Source: Xanthomonas sp. 10-10
Lineage (GTDB): Bacteria > Pseudomonadota > Gammaproteobacteria > Xanthomonadales > Xanthomonadaceae
NCBI RefSeq assembly: GCF_040182365.1
Contig: NZ_CP144460.1
Span: 2,356,001-2,420,000, forward strand
DNA length: 64,000 nucleotides
Direction of reading: 5' to 3'
Shown: piece after piece, positions 52,020 through 63,462 of the stretch
Numbering within the stretch: the first letter of the stretch is position 1
Layout of the letters: each line of letters begins with the position of its first letter
The notes under the pieces: model-generated
Seen by the model: the letters and a program-made list of their open reading frames with translations, nothing else
What the model was told of the DNA's origin: nothing
Database searches by the model: none
Program-made: the position numbers and the translations under genes

Positions 52020-54281
52020 TCAGAACTCTGCCCAGTCCGATTCGTTGGACGACGCCGACGCCACCGCAGCGCGTGCGGCCGGCCTTGCGGCAGCTTGCCT
52101 GGGTTTGGTCGCCGGCGTGCTCGGCGCGGCGGGCCGCTTGGCAGCGATCTGGCGCACCACCGGCGTGGGCCGCGTCACCGCTTCCAGTTCTGCCGACAGG
52201 CGGAACAGCGCCACCGCTTCGGTCAATTGCTGGGCCTGATCTTCCATCGAGCGTGCGGCGGCAGTGGCTTCTTCCACAAGTGCTGCGTTTTGCTGGGTGG
52301 CTTCGTCCATGTGGGTGACGGTCTGGTTGACCTGCTCGATGCCGGCCGACTGTTCCTGCGAGGCGGCGGAGATCTCGCTCATGATGTCGGTGACGCGCTG
52401 CACAGAGGACACGATCTCGCTCATGGTGGTGCCGGCCTGATGCACCAATGCCGAGCCTTCGGCCACCTTGCTGACCGAGTCGTCGATCAGGCTCTTGATT
52501 TCCTTGGCTGCGCCGGCCGAACGCTGTGCCAGCGTGCGCACTTCCGAGGCAACCACCGCAAAACCACGGCCTTGCTCGCCGGCACGTGCGGCTTCCACTG
52601 CGGCGTTCAAGGCCAGGATATTGGTCTGGAACGCGATGCCGTCGATGACGCTGATGATTTCGGCGATCTTCTTGGACGAGGTCTCGATGCCGGACATGGT
52701 GGTGACCACCTGGCCGACCACGCTGCCGCCATGCGATGCCACGCCAGCGGCACCGATCGCCAGCTGGTTGGCCTGGCGCGCGTGCTCGGCGTTCTGCTTG
52801 ACGGTGGAAGTGAGTTCTTCCATCGAGGCGGCGGTTTCTTCCAGATTGGCCGCCTGTTGCTCGGTGCGCTGCGACAGATCCTGATTGCCCGCAGCAATCT
52901 CGCTGGCGGCAGTATTGATCGCCAGGGTGGAGTGCTTGATGCGGCCGACGATGTCGGTCAGGCGTTGTGTGGTGGCATTGGCATCGTCACGCAGACGCGC
53001 GAACACGCCGTGGAATTGCCCATCCATGCGTGCGGTCAGGTCGCCTTCGGCCACCGCACCGAGCAACTGCGACAGCTTGCCCAGGTTGCGATCGCTGACT
53101 TCCATCATCGAATTCAGATCGGCCACCATCACCGCGAAGTCGTACTTGAAGCGTGCTGCGTCGCCGCGTGCACTGAAGTCGCCCGCCGCTGCGGCCTGCG
53201 CCAACTGCTTGATCTCGGTATTGATCGACTGCAGGCTGGCCTTGGCCGCATCCATCGCTTCGTGCAGGATCGCGCGGCTGGCCGGCAAACGGCGTGCGTC
53301 CTGGGTCAGGTCGCCCTGTGCGTACTGGTTGAGGATGCGCACCGAATCGGTGATGGCGTCCAGATGCTCGAAGATCATCGTGTTGATGCCGCCAGCCAGC
53401 GTGCCGTACACGCCGGGGAAATCCTCCGGCATGCGGTGGGTGATGTCTTCGGCCGCATGCAGATGCGACATGCGTGCGGTCTCGTCGGAGAAGCGGCGCA
53501 GCATCTGGGTCATGCGACCGGTGGCGTCGAGCATCTGGCCGATTTCATCCTGGCTGGTCTTGCCGACCTGCACGCTCAGATCGCCGCGCGACACTGCCTG
53601 GATGGCGCCCAATGCCTTGGACAGCGGATTGGTGATGCTGCGCGCGATCAACCAGCCGAAGGTGACCGATAGAGCGGCCATCAGCAGCGTGCCGATCAAC
53701 AGCACCGCGCTGGTCATCTTGAACGAGGCGCTGCTGGCGGTCACCATATTGGCCAGTTCGGCGGACTGCTCGGCATACATCTTGTCGATGGTCTGGAACA
53801 GCACCTTGCGGATGTCGCCGGATTGCTTGTTCGCACGCACCGCGGCCGCGTAGTCGGGGTCTTTGTAGAGCGCACGCAAGGCCTTGTTGGCTTCGAAATA
53901 GCTCGCGCTTTCTTTGGCGAGCTTGTCGTAGCCGGCCTTCAGCGGCGAGCCGGCACCGATCTTGGCTTCCAGCGCCTTCTGCGTCTGCGCGTATTTGCCC
54001 TGGATCTCGTCCATGCGGGTCAGGAAGTAGTCGTAGCGCTCCTGGTCCTGCAGATTGACGAACTGGCCCGACTCGTAGATACGGAATTCGCCGCCGAATG
54101 CGCGCAGCTCCGAGAGCCTGCTCAGCACCGGAACCACATCTTCGTTGATCAGCACAGCCTGCTGCTGCATCTGTTTCATGCGCGAGAAGCCGAGCCCGCC
54201 AAGCACGGCAGTGAGGACGGCACTGAGGCAGAACGCAAACATCAGTTTGCGGCGAATCGGCCAATCGTTGAATTTGTTCAT
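52020..54281 (-). CDS. Methyl-accepting chemotaxis protein 8 (helical sensor, type C linker)
   Basis: The 753-residue receptor has TM1 at about 11-32, a helical periplasmic domain of about 155 residues ([17 protein letters not shown]), TM2 near 190-210 and HAMP ([15 protein letters not shown]). Its linker differs from MCP3-7: [70 protein letters not shown]. The same linker type occurs only in MCP11. The canonical tip and a Pro/Ala tail end in SDWAEF. GGAG 7 bp before the ATG supports the start. Confidence 0.94.
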   Translation of the reverse strand: MNKFNDWPIRRKLMFAFCLSAVLTAVLGGLGFSRMKQMQQQAVLINEDVVPVLSRLSELRAFGGEFRIYESGQFVNLQDQERYDYFLTRMDEIQGKYAQTQKALEAKIGAGSPLKAGYDKLAKESASYFEANKALRALYKDPDYAAAVRANKQSGDIRKVLFQTIDKMYAEQSAELANMVTASSASFKMTSAVLLIGTLLMAALSVTFGWLIARSITNPLSKALGAIQAVSRGDLSVQVGKTSQDEIGQMLDATGRMTQMLRRFSDETARMSHLHAAEDITHRMPEDFPGVYGTLAGGINTMIFEHLDAITDSVRILNQYAQGDLTQDARRLPASRAILHEAMDAAKASLQSINTEIKQLAQAAAAGDFSARGDAARFKYDFAVMVADLNSMMEVSDRNLGKLSQLLGAVAEGDLTARMDGQFHGVFARLRDDANATTQRLTDIVGRIKHSTLAINTAASEIAAGNQDLSQRTEQQAANLEETAASMEELTSTVKQNAEHARQANQLAIGAAGVASHGGSVVGQVVTTMSGIETSSKKIAEIISVIDGIAFQTNILALNAAVEAARAGEQGRGFAVVASEVRTLAQRSAGAAKEIKSLIDDSVSKVAEGSALVHQAGTTMSEIVSSVQRVTDIMSEISAASQEQSAGIEQVNQTVTHMDEATQQNAALVEEATAAARSMEDQAQQLTEAVALFRLSAELEAVTRPTPVVRQIAAKRPAAPSTPATKPRQAAARPAARAAVASASSNESDWAEF

Positions 54282-54323
54282 GCTGTAACTCCGGGGCGTA
54301 GCATTGCGCTGTTGTCATGCACG

Positions 54324-54350
54324 CTAGCGGCCCGGAGCGATGATTCTTTA
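54324..54350 (-). promoter_or_regulatory. Sigma-28-like promoter of MCP8
   Basis: The minus strand reads TAAAGAAT-N11-GCCGCTAG with ideal spacing, 42 bp before the MCP8 ATG. Confidence 0.6.
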
Positions 54351-54483
54351 TCTCTGAAGGATGAACCGGGCCGTTCCAGGTCCGGGCTATATGCACGGTT
54401 TACCTGGAAAACATGAAGATCGTCCACTATCGTTCGCCCAACGACAGCATCCAAAGCCGTCGTTGCGGCGCTGCAGATACCGC

Positions 54484-56832
54484 TTAAAAGTCCTGCCACT
54501 GGCTATCGTTACCGGGCGCGACCGTGGCTGCGATGGCCGCTGCACGGCGTGTGGAGACTGCCGGTTTGGGCGCGATGGACGTCGGCCTGGCCGGGCCTGC
54601 CAACGCGGCGACACGGGGCGCATCGGCAAGCGTGAAGCGTGCGACCGCCTGCGCCAGTTGTCCGGCCTGATCTTCCATCGTGCGCGCTGCCGCCGTGGCT
54701 TCCTCCACCAACGCGGCGTTCTGCTGGGTGGCCTCATCCATCTGGGTGATGGTGCGATTGACCTGCTCGATGCCGGACGATTGTTCCTGCGAGGCCGCCG
54801 CAATCTCGCCCATGATGTCGGTCACGCGCTGCACGCTGGCGACGATGTCGGCCATGGTGGTGCCCGCCTGGTGGACCAGCTGCGAGCCCTCGGCGACCTT
54901 GCCGACCGAATCGTCGATGAGATGCTTGATCTCCTTCGCCGCAGCGGCCGAGCGCTGCGCCAGGGTGCGCACTTCCGAGGCCACCACGGCAAAGCCGCGG
55001 CCTTGCTCGCCGGCACGCGCCGCTTCCACCGCTGCGTTCAAGGCCAGGATATTGGTCTGGAAGGCGATGCCGTCGATGACGCTGATGATCTCTGCGATTT
55101 TCTTCGATGAGGTTTCGATGCCGGACATGGTGGTGACCACCTGGGCCACCACCGCGCCGCCCTGCGAGGCGACGCCGGCCGCACCGATGGCGAACTGATT
55201 GGCCTGACGCGCGCTCTCGGCGTTTTGCTTGACGGTGGAGGTGAGCTCTTCCATCGAGGCGGCGGTTTCTTCGAGATTGGCGGCCTGTTGCTCGGTGCGC
55301 TGCGACAGGTCGCTATTGCCGGCGGCGATTTCGCTGGAGGCGGTATGGATGCTGCCGGCGGCCTGCTGGATGCGTCCGATCACCTGCGCCAGCGCTTGTG
55401 CGGTGGTATTGGCGTCGTCGCGCATGGTGGCGAATACGCCGTGGAAATCGCCGTGCATGCGTGCGCTCAGGTCGCCCTCGGCCAGCGCGCTCAGCAGCCG
55501 CGACACCTCGGCGATGCTCACCGCATTGGCGTCGAGCAGGGCATTGAGCTGTTGCGCCAGTTGCAGGAAAAAGCCCTGCTTGCCGCTGCTGTCGATGCGC
55601 TTGGACAGGTCGCCTGCCGCAGCGCTGCGCACGACATCGGCCACGTCCAGTTCCACCCGCGCTTCGGCGGTGCGGTCGCGCCATTCGCAGACAAAGCCCA
55701 GATGCGCGCCGCGCTCGTCGCGGATCGCCGACACGTTTTGCGTAATGCAGGTGGCGCGGTAGCGCACTTCGCGTTGCGCGGCGCCCTGGCGGTCCAGGCG
55801 CTGGTAGATTTCCGCGTCCTGCGCGTTACCCACTTCCAGCAGCGAGACCGGTTGCCCGACCAGGTCGGCCGTGCGATTGAACGCCGGTGCGCAGGCCTGG
55901 ATATCGTCCGCATAGGTGTGCAGCAAGGACTGCAGCGCGGTGTTGCTGTAGATGATGGTCAGGTCCGGGTCGGCGATGTACATGCCGGTGGAGGCGTTAT
56001 CGAGGGCGGTGCGGATGCGCAGGTTTTCTGCGGCGATGCTGCGCTCGCGCTCCAGGCGTTCACGCAGGTCGCGCTGCATGCGCGACAGTGCCGCCATCAG
56101 GCTGTGCGCGTGTTTTGCGGCAACCGGGATCGGCTGGTCCAGGCGGCCTTGCGCAATGTGCTGTGCAGCGGCCATGGCCAGTTGCGGTTCGCCGCCAAGC
56201 AGGCCGAACACCGAACGCAGGATCCAGCCGGCGGCCAGCGCCAGGCAGACGAATGCAAGCACGACGGCGCCGCCTTGCTGCCACATCACACGGTGGCTGT
56301 ATTGCTCGGCCTGGCTGCGGTTGGCCTCGTTCAAGGACAGGATGCGCTCGCTGATCGTCCCCATGCGGGTTTCGAGCTGGCCGAACTTGTCGGTGAAATC
56401 GCGGTACGCCGCAGCGCTGTCGGCATGCGTTTCGGCCAGCGTCATGACCTGCTCGGCAGAGGCGATGTAGGCCTGCAACGTGGGCGCCACCGCTTCCAGC
56501 TCGCTGCGCAATGCAGGGTCCAGCGGGAGCTTGCGGTTGGCTTGCACCGCCTCGCGGAATTCGCCGGCATGTTCGCCCAGCGATGCACGTGCGGCGGCGA
56601 TGCCGGCATCATCCTGGCGCGATGCGGCGAGCAGCCCGGCAGTGACGTCGCCGCGCAAGGCGTCGTGCATCATGTCGGCCTGCATGTGGTTACGCAGTGC
56701 ATCGGAGGAGATGACCTGCGCGGTGATGGCATCCAGCAGCCCGCGCTGACCGTTGTAGCCGACACCGCCCAGGGCGAGCAGCGCCAACGCGGCGACCAGC
56801 ACCAGCACGCCCAACATATGCATGATCTTCAT
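54484..56832 (-). CDS. Methyl-accepting chemotaxis protein 9 (helical sensor, PAS)
   Basis: The 782-residue receptor has TM1 at about 5-25, a helical periplasmic domain of about 150 residues, TM2 ([20 protein letters not shown]), a HAMP-like segment, a PAS ([19 protein letters not shown]) and the canonical signalling domain, ending SQWQDF. The cytoplasmic PAS block is like MCP1, MCP2 and MCP10. It starts 13 bp after the stop of an outer-membrane protein gene, so the two form an operon. Met-53 of the open frame (MKIMHMLG) is the plausible start, just before TM1. Confidence 0.94.
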   Translation of the reverse strand: MKIMHMLGVLVLVAALALLALGGVGYNGQRGLLDAITAQVISSDALRNHMQADMMHDALRGDVTAGLLAASRQDDAGIAAARASLGEHAGEFREAVQANRKLPLDPALRSELEAVAPTLQAYIASAEQVMTLAETHADSAAAYRDFTDKFGQLETRMGTISERILSLNEANRSQAEQYSHRVMWQQGGAVVLAFVCLALAAGWILRSVFGLLGGEPQLAMAAAQHIAQGRLDQPIPVAAKHAHSLMAALSRMQRDLRERLERERSIAAENLRIRTALDNASTGMYIADPDLTIIYSNTALQSLLHTYADDIQACAPAFNRTADLVGQPVSLLEVGNAQDAEIYQRLDRQGAAQREVRYRATCITQNVSAIRDERGAHLGFVCEWRDRTAEARVELDVADVVRSAAAGDLSKRIDSSGKQGFFLQLAQQLNALLDANAVSIAEVSRLLSALAEGDLSARMHGDFHGVFATMRDDANTTAQALAQVIGRIQQAAGSIHTASSEIAAGNSDLSQRTEQQAANLEETAASMEELTSTVKQNAESARQANQFAIGAAGVASQGGAVVAQVVTTMSGIETSSKKIAEIISVIDGIAFQTNILALNAAVEAARAGEQGRGFAVVASEVRTLAQRSAAAAKEIKHLIDDSVGKVAEGSQLVHQAGTTMADIVASVQRVTDIMGEIAAASQEQSSGIEQVNRTITQMDEATQQNAALVEEATAAARTMEDQAGQLAQAVARFTLADAPRVAALAGPARPTSIAPKPAVSTRRAAAIAATVAPGNDSQWQDF

Positions 56833-56845
56833 TGCGCAGCCCGTA

Positions 56846-57607
56846 TCAGAAGCGGAAAGACAGACCGACGCCGACGGCGTGGTCGGGCGAGCGGTCGTTG
56901 AGACCGCGGCTGTACACCGCATCCAGTTGCACGTCGTTGCTGAGCAGCCAGGCCGAGCCGACATCGAGCAGGGCCACGCTGCCGCCATCGTCGCTCTTGG
57001 CGATCTGCGGCAAGGCCACTTCGACGAAGGAGCGCACGCGGTCGTTCCAGGCTTTGCCGAGCACCGCGCCCAGGATGCCTGCGGTGTAGCGATGTCCGTC
57101 GCCGTCGTCGTCCCAGATCACCCCGGGCATCACGCCGGCAGAGATGCTGTCGCTGAGCTCCCATTCGGCCACCAGCCGGAACGAGGGGCGTGCACCGCGG
57201 CCGCGCAGGGCCTGTGCGCCGCTGGGCAGATCCACGTGCAGCAGCCAGGCCAGCGAGGTCTTGCCACTGTCGGAGCTGGCCAGATGGTGCTTGATGCCGA
57301 GCGAGACGTCGGACATGCCGCTGACGCTGGATTCGCCCGGCAGGTCGATGTGCTGCCAGCCATCGGTTTCCAGCCGCAGTTCCCAGGTCTGGCCGAGCCC
57401 GTAGCGGAACAGCGTCGGCGTGGAATACCCATCGACCGACGCATCGCGCTCCCACGCGGCGCTGGTTTCCACCTGTAGCCGCTGGTGGCCGACGGTAAGG
57501 CTGGACTCGACGAAGTCGGGGCGATCGGTGGCGATGGGGTCTTCGGCGCAGGCATGGCCAGCGACGCACAACAGCGCAAGACAGCTGGCGAGAACGGACG
57601 ACTTCAT
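56846..57607 (-). CDS. Outer-membrane beta-barrel protein (transporter-like)
   Basis: The 253-residue protein has a signal peptide cleaved near CA-EDP (residue 21). Alternating beta strands follow ([56 protein letters not shown]), ending in GVGLSFRF with a terminal Phe typical of outer-membrane barrels. The pattern matches the MetA-pathway-like family (PF13557) of putative aromatic-compound porins. AGGGG 7 bp upstream supports the start. It leads an operon with MCP9 under a sigma-28-like promoter. Confidence 0.82.
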   Translation of the reverse strand: MKSSVLASCLALLCVAGHACAEDPIATDRPDFVESSLTVGHQRLQVETSAAWERDASVDGYSTPTLFRYGLGQTWELRLETDGWQHIDLPGESSVSGMSDVSLGIKHHLASSDSGKTSLAWLLHVDLPSGAQALRGRGARPSFRLVAEWELSDSISAGVMPGVIWDDDGDGHRYTAGILGAVLGKAWNDRVRSFVEVALPQIAKSDDGGSVALLDVGSAWLLSNDVQLDAVYSRGLNDRSPDHAVGVGLSFRF

Positions 57608-57727
57608 GGCAACCCCTGCAATGATCGAATCTCGGACGCATGCGGCTGCGCGTGCGGTGGGCACCTGCGCGCATGCGGTGGTTGAGCGGCTGTTGCGGTG
57701 GGGCACAGGCAGCCGTTGTCACCCTGG

Positions 57728-57754
57728 CTAACGGCAACGCCAGATAAATCTTTA
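57728..57754 (-). promoter_or_regulatory. Sigma-28-like promoter of the barrel-MCP9 operon
   Basis: The minus strand reads TAAAGATT-N11-GCCGTTAG with ideal spacing, 120 bp before the barrel gene ATG. The remainder of the 57608-58020 gap shows no gene. Confidence 0.65.
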
Positions 57755-57979
57755 AGCATTGCCGATGGGTGGAGCAGTCAAGGGGCAGGGCGCGCATGCA
57801 GTGCAGGAGCGATAGCAAGGCTTGCGTCTGCGTGGCGCCCAGTGTCCGTGCGTGCGTGTTGTCGTTGCAGCGGATCGGTGTCGCAGGCTGGAGCGTCCGC
57901 AGGACGTCGCGAGCAGGCACCAGATGCATGCCCGCACGGCGCGCGCCAGCTGCGACGATCAGGATCGACTGCAGGCAAC

Positions 57980-58002
57980 ACGGCGCCTGGCACAGGCGCC
58001 GT
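57980..58002 (-). terminator. Hairpin downstream of MCP10
   Basis: ACGGCGCCT-GGCAC-AGGCGCCGT is a perfect 9-bp stem 18 bp past the MCP10 stop. No strong T run follows. Confidence 0.6.
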
Positions 58003-58020
58003 CACTGCATCACGCGTGGA

Positions 58021-60816
58021 TCAGAAATCCTGCCACTGGCTGTCGTTGCCGGCAGTGTTGCCCGATGGCTTGACCGAATGGCGCGCAGGTGCGGCGATGC
58101 GCGTGCTGCCGGCGGGTGCGCGCCTGGACGAGGGCAGCGCACGGACGAGCGGCTTGGTTGCAGGCGCTGCGCTTGCCGGTGCAGCCGGATGGCTGAGTTT
58201 GAACACGGCGACCGCCTCGGTGAGCTGGCCGGCCTGTTCTTCCATCGCGCGCGCGGCAGCGGTGGCTTCTTCCACCAGCGCGGCGTTCTGCTGGGTGGCC
58301 TCGTCCATCTGGGTGACGGTGAGGTTGACCTGCTCGATGCCGGCCGACTGCTCCTGCGACGCAGCGGAGATCTCGCCCATGATGTCGGTGACGCGCTGTA
58401 CGCTGGCGACGATCTCGCTCATGGTGGTGCCGGCTTGATGCACCAGCGACGAGCCTTGCGCCACCTTGGTGACCGAGTCGTCGATCAGGTGCTTGATCTC
58501 CTTGGCCGCACCGGCAGACCGTTGCGCCAAGGTGCGCACTTCCGAGGCCACCACCGCAAAACCGCGGCCTTGCTCGCCGGCACGTGCGGCTTCCACTGCG
58601 GCGTTCAACGCCAGGATGTTGGTCTGGAAGGCGATGCCGTCGATGACGCTGATGATTTCGGCGATCTTCTTGGACGAGGTCTCGATGCCGGACATGGTGG
58701 TGACGACCTGGGCCACCACCGCGCCGCCATGCGAGGCGACATCGGCAGCGCCGATCGCCAGCTGGTTGGCCTGGCGCGCATGTTCGGCGTTTTGCTTGAC
58801 GGTTGACGTGAGTTCTTCCATCGAAGCGGCGGTTTCTTCCAGATTGGCCGCCTGTTGTTCGGTGCGCTGCGACAGGTCGTTGTTGCCCGCAGCGATCTCG
58901 CTGGCGGCCGCATTGATCTGGGTGGCCGAGGTCTGGATACCGGAGACAATGCCGGTGAGCTGCGCCACGGTGGCGTTGGCGTCGTCGCGCATGCGTGCGA
59001 ACACGCCGGCGAACTGCCCATTCATGCGCACCCTGAGGTCGCCTTCGGCCAGCGCGCTGAGCAGGCTGGAAATACGCTCCAGGCCTTGCGAGGTGGTTTC
59101 CAGCAATCCGTTGAGCTGGCGGCCGAACTCCAGATAGAACCCGTGTTTGTCGTCCAGCGCCAGCCGCTGGCTGAAGTCGCCCATCAACGCCGATTGCACC
59201 AGTGCGGCCACTTCCTTCTGCGTGCTGACTTCGGCACTGACATTGCGCCACAGCAGCATGCTGCCGCTGCGACGACCATCGGCCGCGTACAGCGGGGTCA
59301 TGGTCAGATCCAGGGTCACCGGACCGAAGGCGTAGCGCTCCAGCGTGGTGGACTGCAATTGCTGCAGCCGCTGCATGCGCGCCCTGCCGTCGCTATCGGT
59401 ACCGAACACGTAGTCCAGCGGCCTGCCGACCACCGCATCGGCACTGAAGCCGGCCTGGCCCTTGGCATGGAAAGCGGGTTCGCCGTGCTTGAGCGAGGTG
59501 TGCAGCGCTTCGGTGACGAACACTGCGTTGTGCTGTTCGTCGGCCAGCAACACCTCCATCTCAGAGTGTTCCAGCGCGGTGCGGATGCGCAGGTTTTCGT
59601 TGGCGATGGCGGTGTCGCGGTCGATCCGCGCACGCAGGTCGTCCTGCATGCGCTGCATGGCGCCCATCAGCCGGCCAACTTCGTCCCGACGTTGCACGGT
59701 GATGTGGTTATCGAGCTTGCCCGACGCGATTGCATCGGCCACGCCGACCGCCGATTCCAGCGGGCGCACCACCTGGCGACGCAGCAGCAGGAACAACGCA
59801 CCGCTGAGCACCACCGCCGAGGCCAGGCCCACCAACAGGATCGTCCACAGCAAGCGATGCGCCTGCTGCATGATGGCCGCATACGGCACCACCACGCCCA
59901 GCGCAAACCGCTCCTGCGCCTTGCCGATCTGCAAGGGCACATACGCACTCACCATGCCGTTGGCATCGGGACTGAAATCCACCGAATCCTTGCCGGCCTT
60001 GATCGCTTCGAGCATGGCGCGGTGGCGCGCGTCGGTGACCGGCTTGCCGATGCGTGCGCTATCGCGCGATGACAGCACCACCCCGGCGGGCGACAGCAGT
60101 TCGACATATCCGCTGTCCATCGGACGCAGCGCACCCAGGCGCTGCTGCAGGGCTGCCAATGCCACGTCCACCGTCACCGCGCCCACATACTTGCCGTCCT
60201 GCAGGATCGGGGTGGACAAGGTGGTCATCAGCACGGTCTTGCCGCCGATCTTGTAGTCGTAGGGTTCGGCAACGGTTTGCCGCAGCAGCGCGCGCGGCTT
60301 GAGATTCCAGTCGCCAAGGCCGGGAGTTTCGTAATCGGTGAGCGGCTCGCGCACCAGCGTCTGGCCGTCGCGTCCCCAGTACGTCATGAAGCGGCCGCTG
60401 GCATCGTGGCCCTTGGCGTTGGCGAAATCGCTGTCCTTGCCATCGAAGGCCTGCGTCTCCCACAGCGTGCCCATGCCCACCCACTCGGGATGATCCTGCA
60501 ACTGGTCGTGGATCACCGCAGCGGCGGTATCGCGGCTGATACCGCCGTTGGCGCGTTGTACCAGCAAGCTGGTGGCCAGCGACTGACCGGTGGTCAGTGC
60601 CTGCCCAAGTTCGCTGCCGATCTGCTCGGCCTGGTAGCGCGCGGCATTCTGCATCGTGGCCTGGGCAGAGGTGCTCAGCGCACCGCTGCTCTGCCAATAG
60701 GTGATGGCCGCGGTCAATCCGAAGCACAGCGAGGCGATGACCGCGGTGCCGAACATCAGCCGGTACGCAAGGCGGCCGCCGAAACGTGAGTGCGAGGGGA
60801 GCGAGGTCATGGACAT
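58021..60816 (-). CDS. Methyl-accepting chemotaxis protein 10 (double Cache, PAS)
   Basis: The 931-residue receptor is the largest in the set. TM1 is near 20-42, and a periplasmic region of about 290 residues matches double-Cache (dCache_1) sensors: [49 protein letters not shown]2 follows near 340-362, then HAMP, a PAS-like block, the canonical signalling domain, and the end SQWQDF. Such sensors often bind amino acids or other small molecules directly; the ligand is not assignable here. The start is MSMTSLPSH or two codons later. No sigma-28-like promoter was found. Confidence 0.93.
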   Translation of the reverse strand: MSMTSLPSHSRFGGRLAYRLMFGTAVIASLCFGLTAAITYWQSSGALSTSAQATMQNAARYQAEQIGSELGQALTTGQSLATSLLVQRANGGISRDTAAAVIHDQLQDHPEWVGMGTLWETQAFDGKDSDFANAKGHDASGRFMTYWGRDGQTLVREPLTDYETPGLGDWNLKPRALLRQTVAEPYDYKIGGKTVLMTTLSTPILQDGKYVGAVTVDVALAALQQRLGALRPMDSGYVELLSPAGVVLSSRDSARIGKPVTDARHRAMLEAIKAGKDSVDFSPDANGMVSAYVPLQIGKAQERFALGVVVPYAAIMQQAHRLLWTILLVGLASAVVLSGALFLLLRRQVVRPLESAVGVADAIASGKLDNHITVQRRDEVGRLMGAMQRMQDDLRARIDRDTAIANENLRIRTALEHSEMEVLLADEQHNAVFVTEALHTSLKHGEPAFHAKGQAGFSADAVVGRPLDYVFGTDSDGRARMQRLQQLQSTTLERYAFGPVTLDLTMTPLYAADGRRSGSMLLWRNVSAEVSTQKEVAALVQSALMGDFSQRLALDDKHGFYLEFGRQLNGLLETTSQGLERISSLLSALAEGDLRVRMNGQFAGVFARMRDDANATVAQLTGIVSGIQTSATQINAAASEIAAGNNDLSQRTEQQAANLEETAASMEELTSTVKQNAEHARQANQLAIGAADVASHGGAVVAQVVTTMSGIETSSKKIAEIISVIDGIAFQTNILALNAAVEAARAGEQGRGFAVVASEVRTLAQRSAGAAKEIKHLIDDSVTKVAQGSSLVHQAGTTMSEIVASVQRVTDIMGEISAASQEQSAGIEQVNLTVTQMDEATQQNAALVEEATAAARAMEEQAGQLTEAVAVFKLSHPAAPASAAPATKPLVRALPSSRRAPAGSTRIAAPARHSVKPSGNTAGNDSQWQDF

Positions 60817-60903
60817 GGCTGCAAAGGGAAGGGAGGAGCCCGCTGAGGCGGGGCAGTGCAGGTAGAACGACCAATACACTCACCGGGCGGCGGTGAGCCA
60901 GGT

Positions 60904-60925
60904 GCGGGTGGCATGGACCACCCGC
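60904..60925 (-). terminator. Hairpin between MCP11 and MCP10
   Basis: GCGGGTGG-CATGGA-CCACCCGC is a perfect 8-bp stem in the 170-bp gap. It is weak as a terminator because no T run follows. Confidence 0.4.
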
Positions 60926-60986
60926 GTACTGCATCCGTGAGCACCGTGGCGGCCTTGCGGCCGCACGGAAGTTTGGTGAGCCGCGC

Positions 60987-63164
60987 TCAGTAGGCGGCCA
61001 TTGCAACGCGCTTGGGCGCGCGTGCGCCTGCACTGCCGAGCTGTGCGGGCGATGCGGCCACCACCCGGAAGATCGACACCGCATCGTCCAGTTGCTGCGC
61101 CTGCTGCTGCATCGCGTTGGCGGCAGCGGTGGCTTCTTCCACCAGCGCGGCGTTCTGCTGGGTACTCTCGTCCATCTGGGTGACGGTGAGATTGACCTGC
61201 TCGATGCCGGCCGACTGTTCCTGCGAGGCGGCGGAGATCTCGCTCATGATGTCGGTGACGCGCTGCACCGAGGACACGATGTCGGCCATGGTCTTGCCGG
61301 CCTGATCCACCAAGGCCGATCCCTGCGCCACCTTGCCGACCGAGTCGTCGATCAGGTGCTTGATCTCCTTGGCCGCACCGGCCGACCGCTGCGCCAGCGT
61401 ACGCACTTCCGAAGCCACCACTGCAAAACCGCGGCCCTGCTCGCCGGCGCGTGCCGCTTCCACCGCGGCATTCAAGGCCAGGATGTTGGTCTGGAAGGCG
61501 ATGCCGTCGATGACGGAAATGATCTCGGCGATCTTCCTGGACGAGGTCTGGATGCCGGACATGGTATCCACCACCTGGCTCACGACCTGGCCGCCCTGCG
61601 AGGCGACGCTGGCTGCGCCGATCGCCAACTGGTTGGCCTGACGCGCGCTCTCGGCGTTCTGTTTGACGGTGGAGGTGAGCTCTTCCATCGAGGCGGCGGT
61701 TTCTTCCAGATTGGCCGCCTGTTGTTCGGTGCGCTGCGACAGATCGTTGTTGCCGGCGGCGATTTCGCTGGCCGAGCCGGTGATGGAACCGGCCGCCTGC
61801 TGGATACGCCCGACGATGCCGGCCAGCTGCGTGGCCGTGGTGTTGGCATCGTCACGCATGCGTGCGAACACGCCATGGAATTGCCCGTCCATGCGTGCAG
61901 TCAGGTCGCCTTCGGCCAGTGCCGCCAGCAGCTCGGACAGCTTGCCCAGATTGCGGTCGCTGACCTCCATCATCGCGTTGAGATCGTTGATCATGCGCGC
62001 CGAATCGTGCTTGAAGCGCGCTGCATCGCCACGCTGGCTGAAGTCGCCATTGGCCGCCGCCTGCGCCAGGCGCTTGATCTCGGTGTTGATGGCCAGCAGG
62101 CTGGCCTTGGCCGCATCCATCGCCTCGTGCAGCACCGCCCGGGTGCCGGGCAGGCGCACCGCATCGCGCGACAGGTCGCCCTGGGCGTATTCGTTGAGGA
62201 TGCCGATGGCATCGACGATGGCGTCCAGGTGCTCGAAGATCATGGTGTTGATGCCGGTGGCCAATTCGCCATAGACACCGGGGAAATCGTTCGGCATGCG
62301 GTGGGTGACGTCCTCCCCGGCATGCATGTGCATCATCACCTTGGTCTGCGCGGAAAAGCGCTCCAGGGTGTGCACCATCTCGTCGGTGGCCTTGAGCATC
62401 TGGCCGATTTCATCGTTGCCATGCTCGGCAGTGCGCACGCTCAGATCGCCACGTGCCACGCCCTTGATCGCCGCCAGGGCGCGTGCCACCGGTTCCAGGA
62501 TCGAGTTGCCGATCAGCCAGCCGACCAACAGGTTGATCAGCACCAGCACGCCGCCCGCCAGGGTCACCACGCCGGTGAACGCCAGCGCCTGCGACTGGGT
62601 GTCGTCCAGATACACGCCGGTCCCGATCACCCAGCCCCACGGCTTGTACAGCGCCGCGTACGAGGTCTTCTGCACCGGGTCTTTCTGTCCGGGCTTGGCC
62701 CAGGTGTAATCGACGTAGCCGCCGCCGGCCTGCGCGGCGGTCACGAATGCCGGGAAGATACGCTTGCCGTCCGGGCTGAGCACGTCGGTCAACGGCTTGC
62801 CGTTGAGGTCCGGGCGGGTGGGGTGCATCAGCATCACCGGCGCCTGGTCGGTGACGTAGATGTAGTCCACGCCACCGCGTGCGCGCATGGTCGACAAGGT
62901 GGCCAGCGCTCTGCTCTTTGCAGTCGCCACATCCATCTCGCCCTTGTCGGCGCGCTCGGCGTAGCCGTTGACCACCGCCATCGCCATTTCGATCTGGCTC
63001 TTGAGCCCATCGCGACGCGTATCGGTGAGATCGACGTACTGCATGCGTGCCGCGACGACGGCCAGGATGATGATGCCCAACGCAACGAGCGCCGTCTGGG
63101 CGAAGAATTTGCGTTTCAGCGGCACATTGGCCAACGTCTTTGCGAGCGAGCTCTTGAACGTCAT
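60987..63164 (-). CDS. Methyl-accepting chemotaxis protein 11 (single Cache, type C linker; no tether)
   Basis: The 725-residue receptor has TM1 at about 20-40 and a periplasmic sCache_2-like domain of about 150 residues ([56 protein letters not shown]), then TM2, HAMP and the linker shared with MCP8 ([37 protein letters not shown]). The canonical tip follows. It ends in [10 protein letters not shown] without a WxxF pentapeptide. sCache_2 receptors often sense small organic acids; that is family knowledge, not shown here. Confidence 0.94.
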   Translation of the reverse strand: MTFKSSLAKTLANVPLKRKFFAQTALVALGIIILAVVAARMQYVDLTDTRRDGLKSQIEMAMAVVNGYAERADKGEMDVATAKSRALATLSTMRARGGVDYIYVTDQAPVMLMHPTRPDLNGKPLTDVLSPDGKRIFPAFVTAAQAGGGYVDYTWAKPGQKDPVQKTSYAALYKPWGWVIGTGVYLDDTQSQALAFTGVVTLAGGVLVLINLLVGWLIGNSILEPVARALAAIKGVARGDLSVRTAEHGNDEIGQMLKATDEMVHTLERFSAQTKVMMHMHAGEDVTHRMPNDFPGVYGELATGINTMIFEHLDAIVDAIGILNEYAQGDLSRDAVRLPGTRAVLHEAMDAAKASLLAINTEIKRLAQAAANGDFSQRGDAARFKHDSARMINDLNAMMEVSDRNLGKLSELLAALAEGDLTARMDGQFHGVFARMRDDANTTATQLAGIVGRIQQAAGSITGSASEIAAGNNDLSQRTEQQAANLEETAASMEELTSTVKQNAESARQANQLAIGAASVASQGGQVVSQVVDTMSGIQTSSRKIAEIISVIDGIAFQTNILALNAAVEAARAGEQGRGFAVVASEVRTLAQRSAGAAKEIKHLIDDSVGKVAQGSALVDQAGKTMADIVSSVQRVTDIMSEISAASQEQSAGIEQVNLTVTQMDESTQQNAALVEEATAAANAMQQQAQQLDDAVSIFRVVAASPAQLGSAGARAPKRVAMAAY

Positions 63165-63205
63165 GACAGGTATCCAGCGAGAGGATGGTGACCGGGATAA
63201 GTCGA

Positions 63206-63232
63206 ATAGCGACCCGGTAATAGAAATGTTGA
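63206..63232 (-). promoter_or_regulatory. Weak sigma-28-like promoter of MCP11
   Basis: The minus strand reads TCAA-N15-GTCGCTAT (5 of 8 in the -10 box), 41 bp before the ATG. Confidence 0.35.
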
Positions 63233-63462
63233 GCGTGGCGAGACGTCAGTTGTGCTGGCGCCGCGTGCCATGTAACGACGTCCGCAGGCACGCCGTCGCA
63301 GGCATCGCCACAGCGCCATCGGCTGACGCCTGCACGCGGTGAACCGGCACGCGGCAGGCTACGCATGAACCGCAAGGCGGATCACGTGAAGCGGCGTGGC
63401 GTGTTGCAGGGGGTGTGGCGATGGCCGCGCCGCGACCGAGCGGCACCGGCTGGAAGGCGCGC

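Noticed and set aside
57698..58806. Open frame across the gap between the barrel gene and MCP10 on the plus strand
   Set aside because: Its second half is antisense to the MCP10 signalling domain and its first half covers the sigma-28-like promoter and a terminator.
35320..63164. A prophage, integron or transposon carrying the receptor genes
   Set aside because: No integrase, transposase, tRNA attachment site or flanking duplication is visible. The cluster is better explained by tandem duplication.
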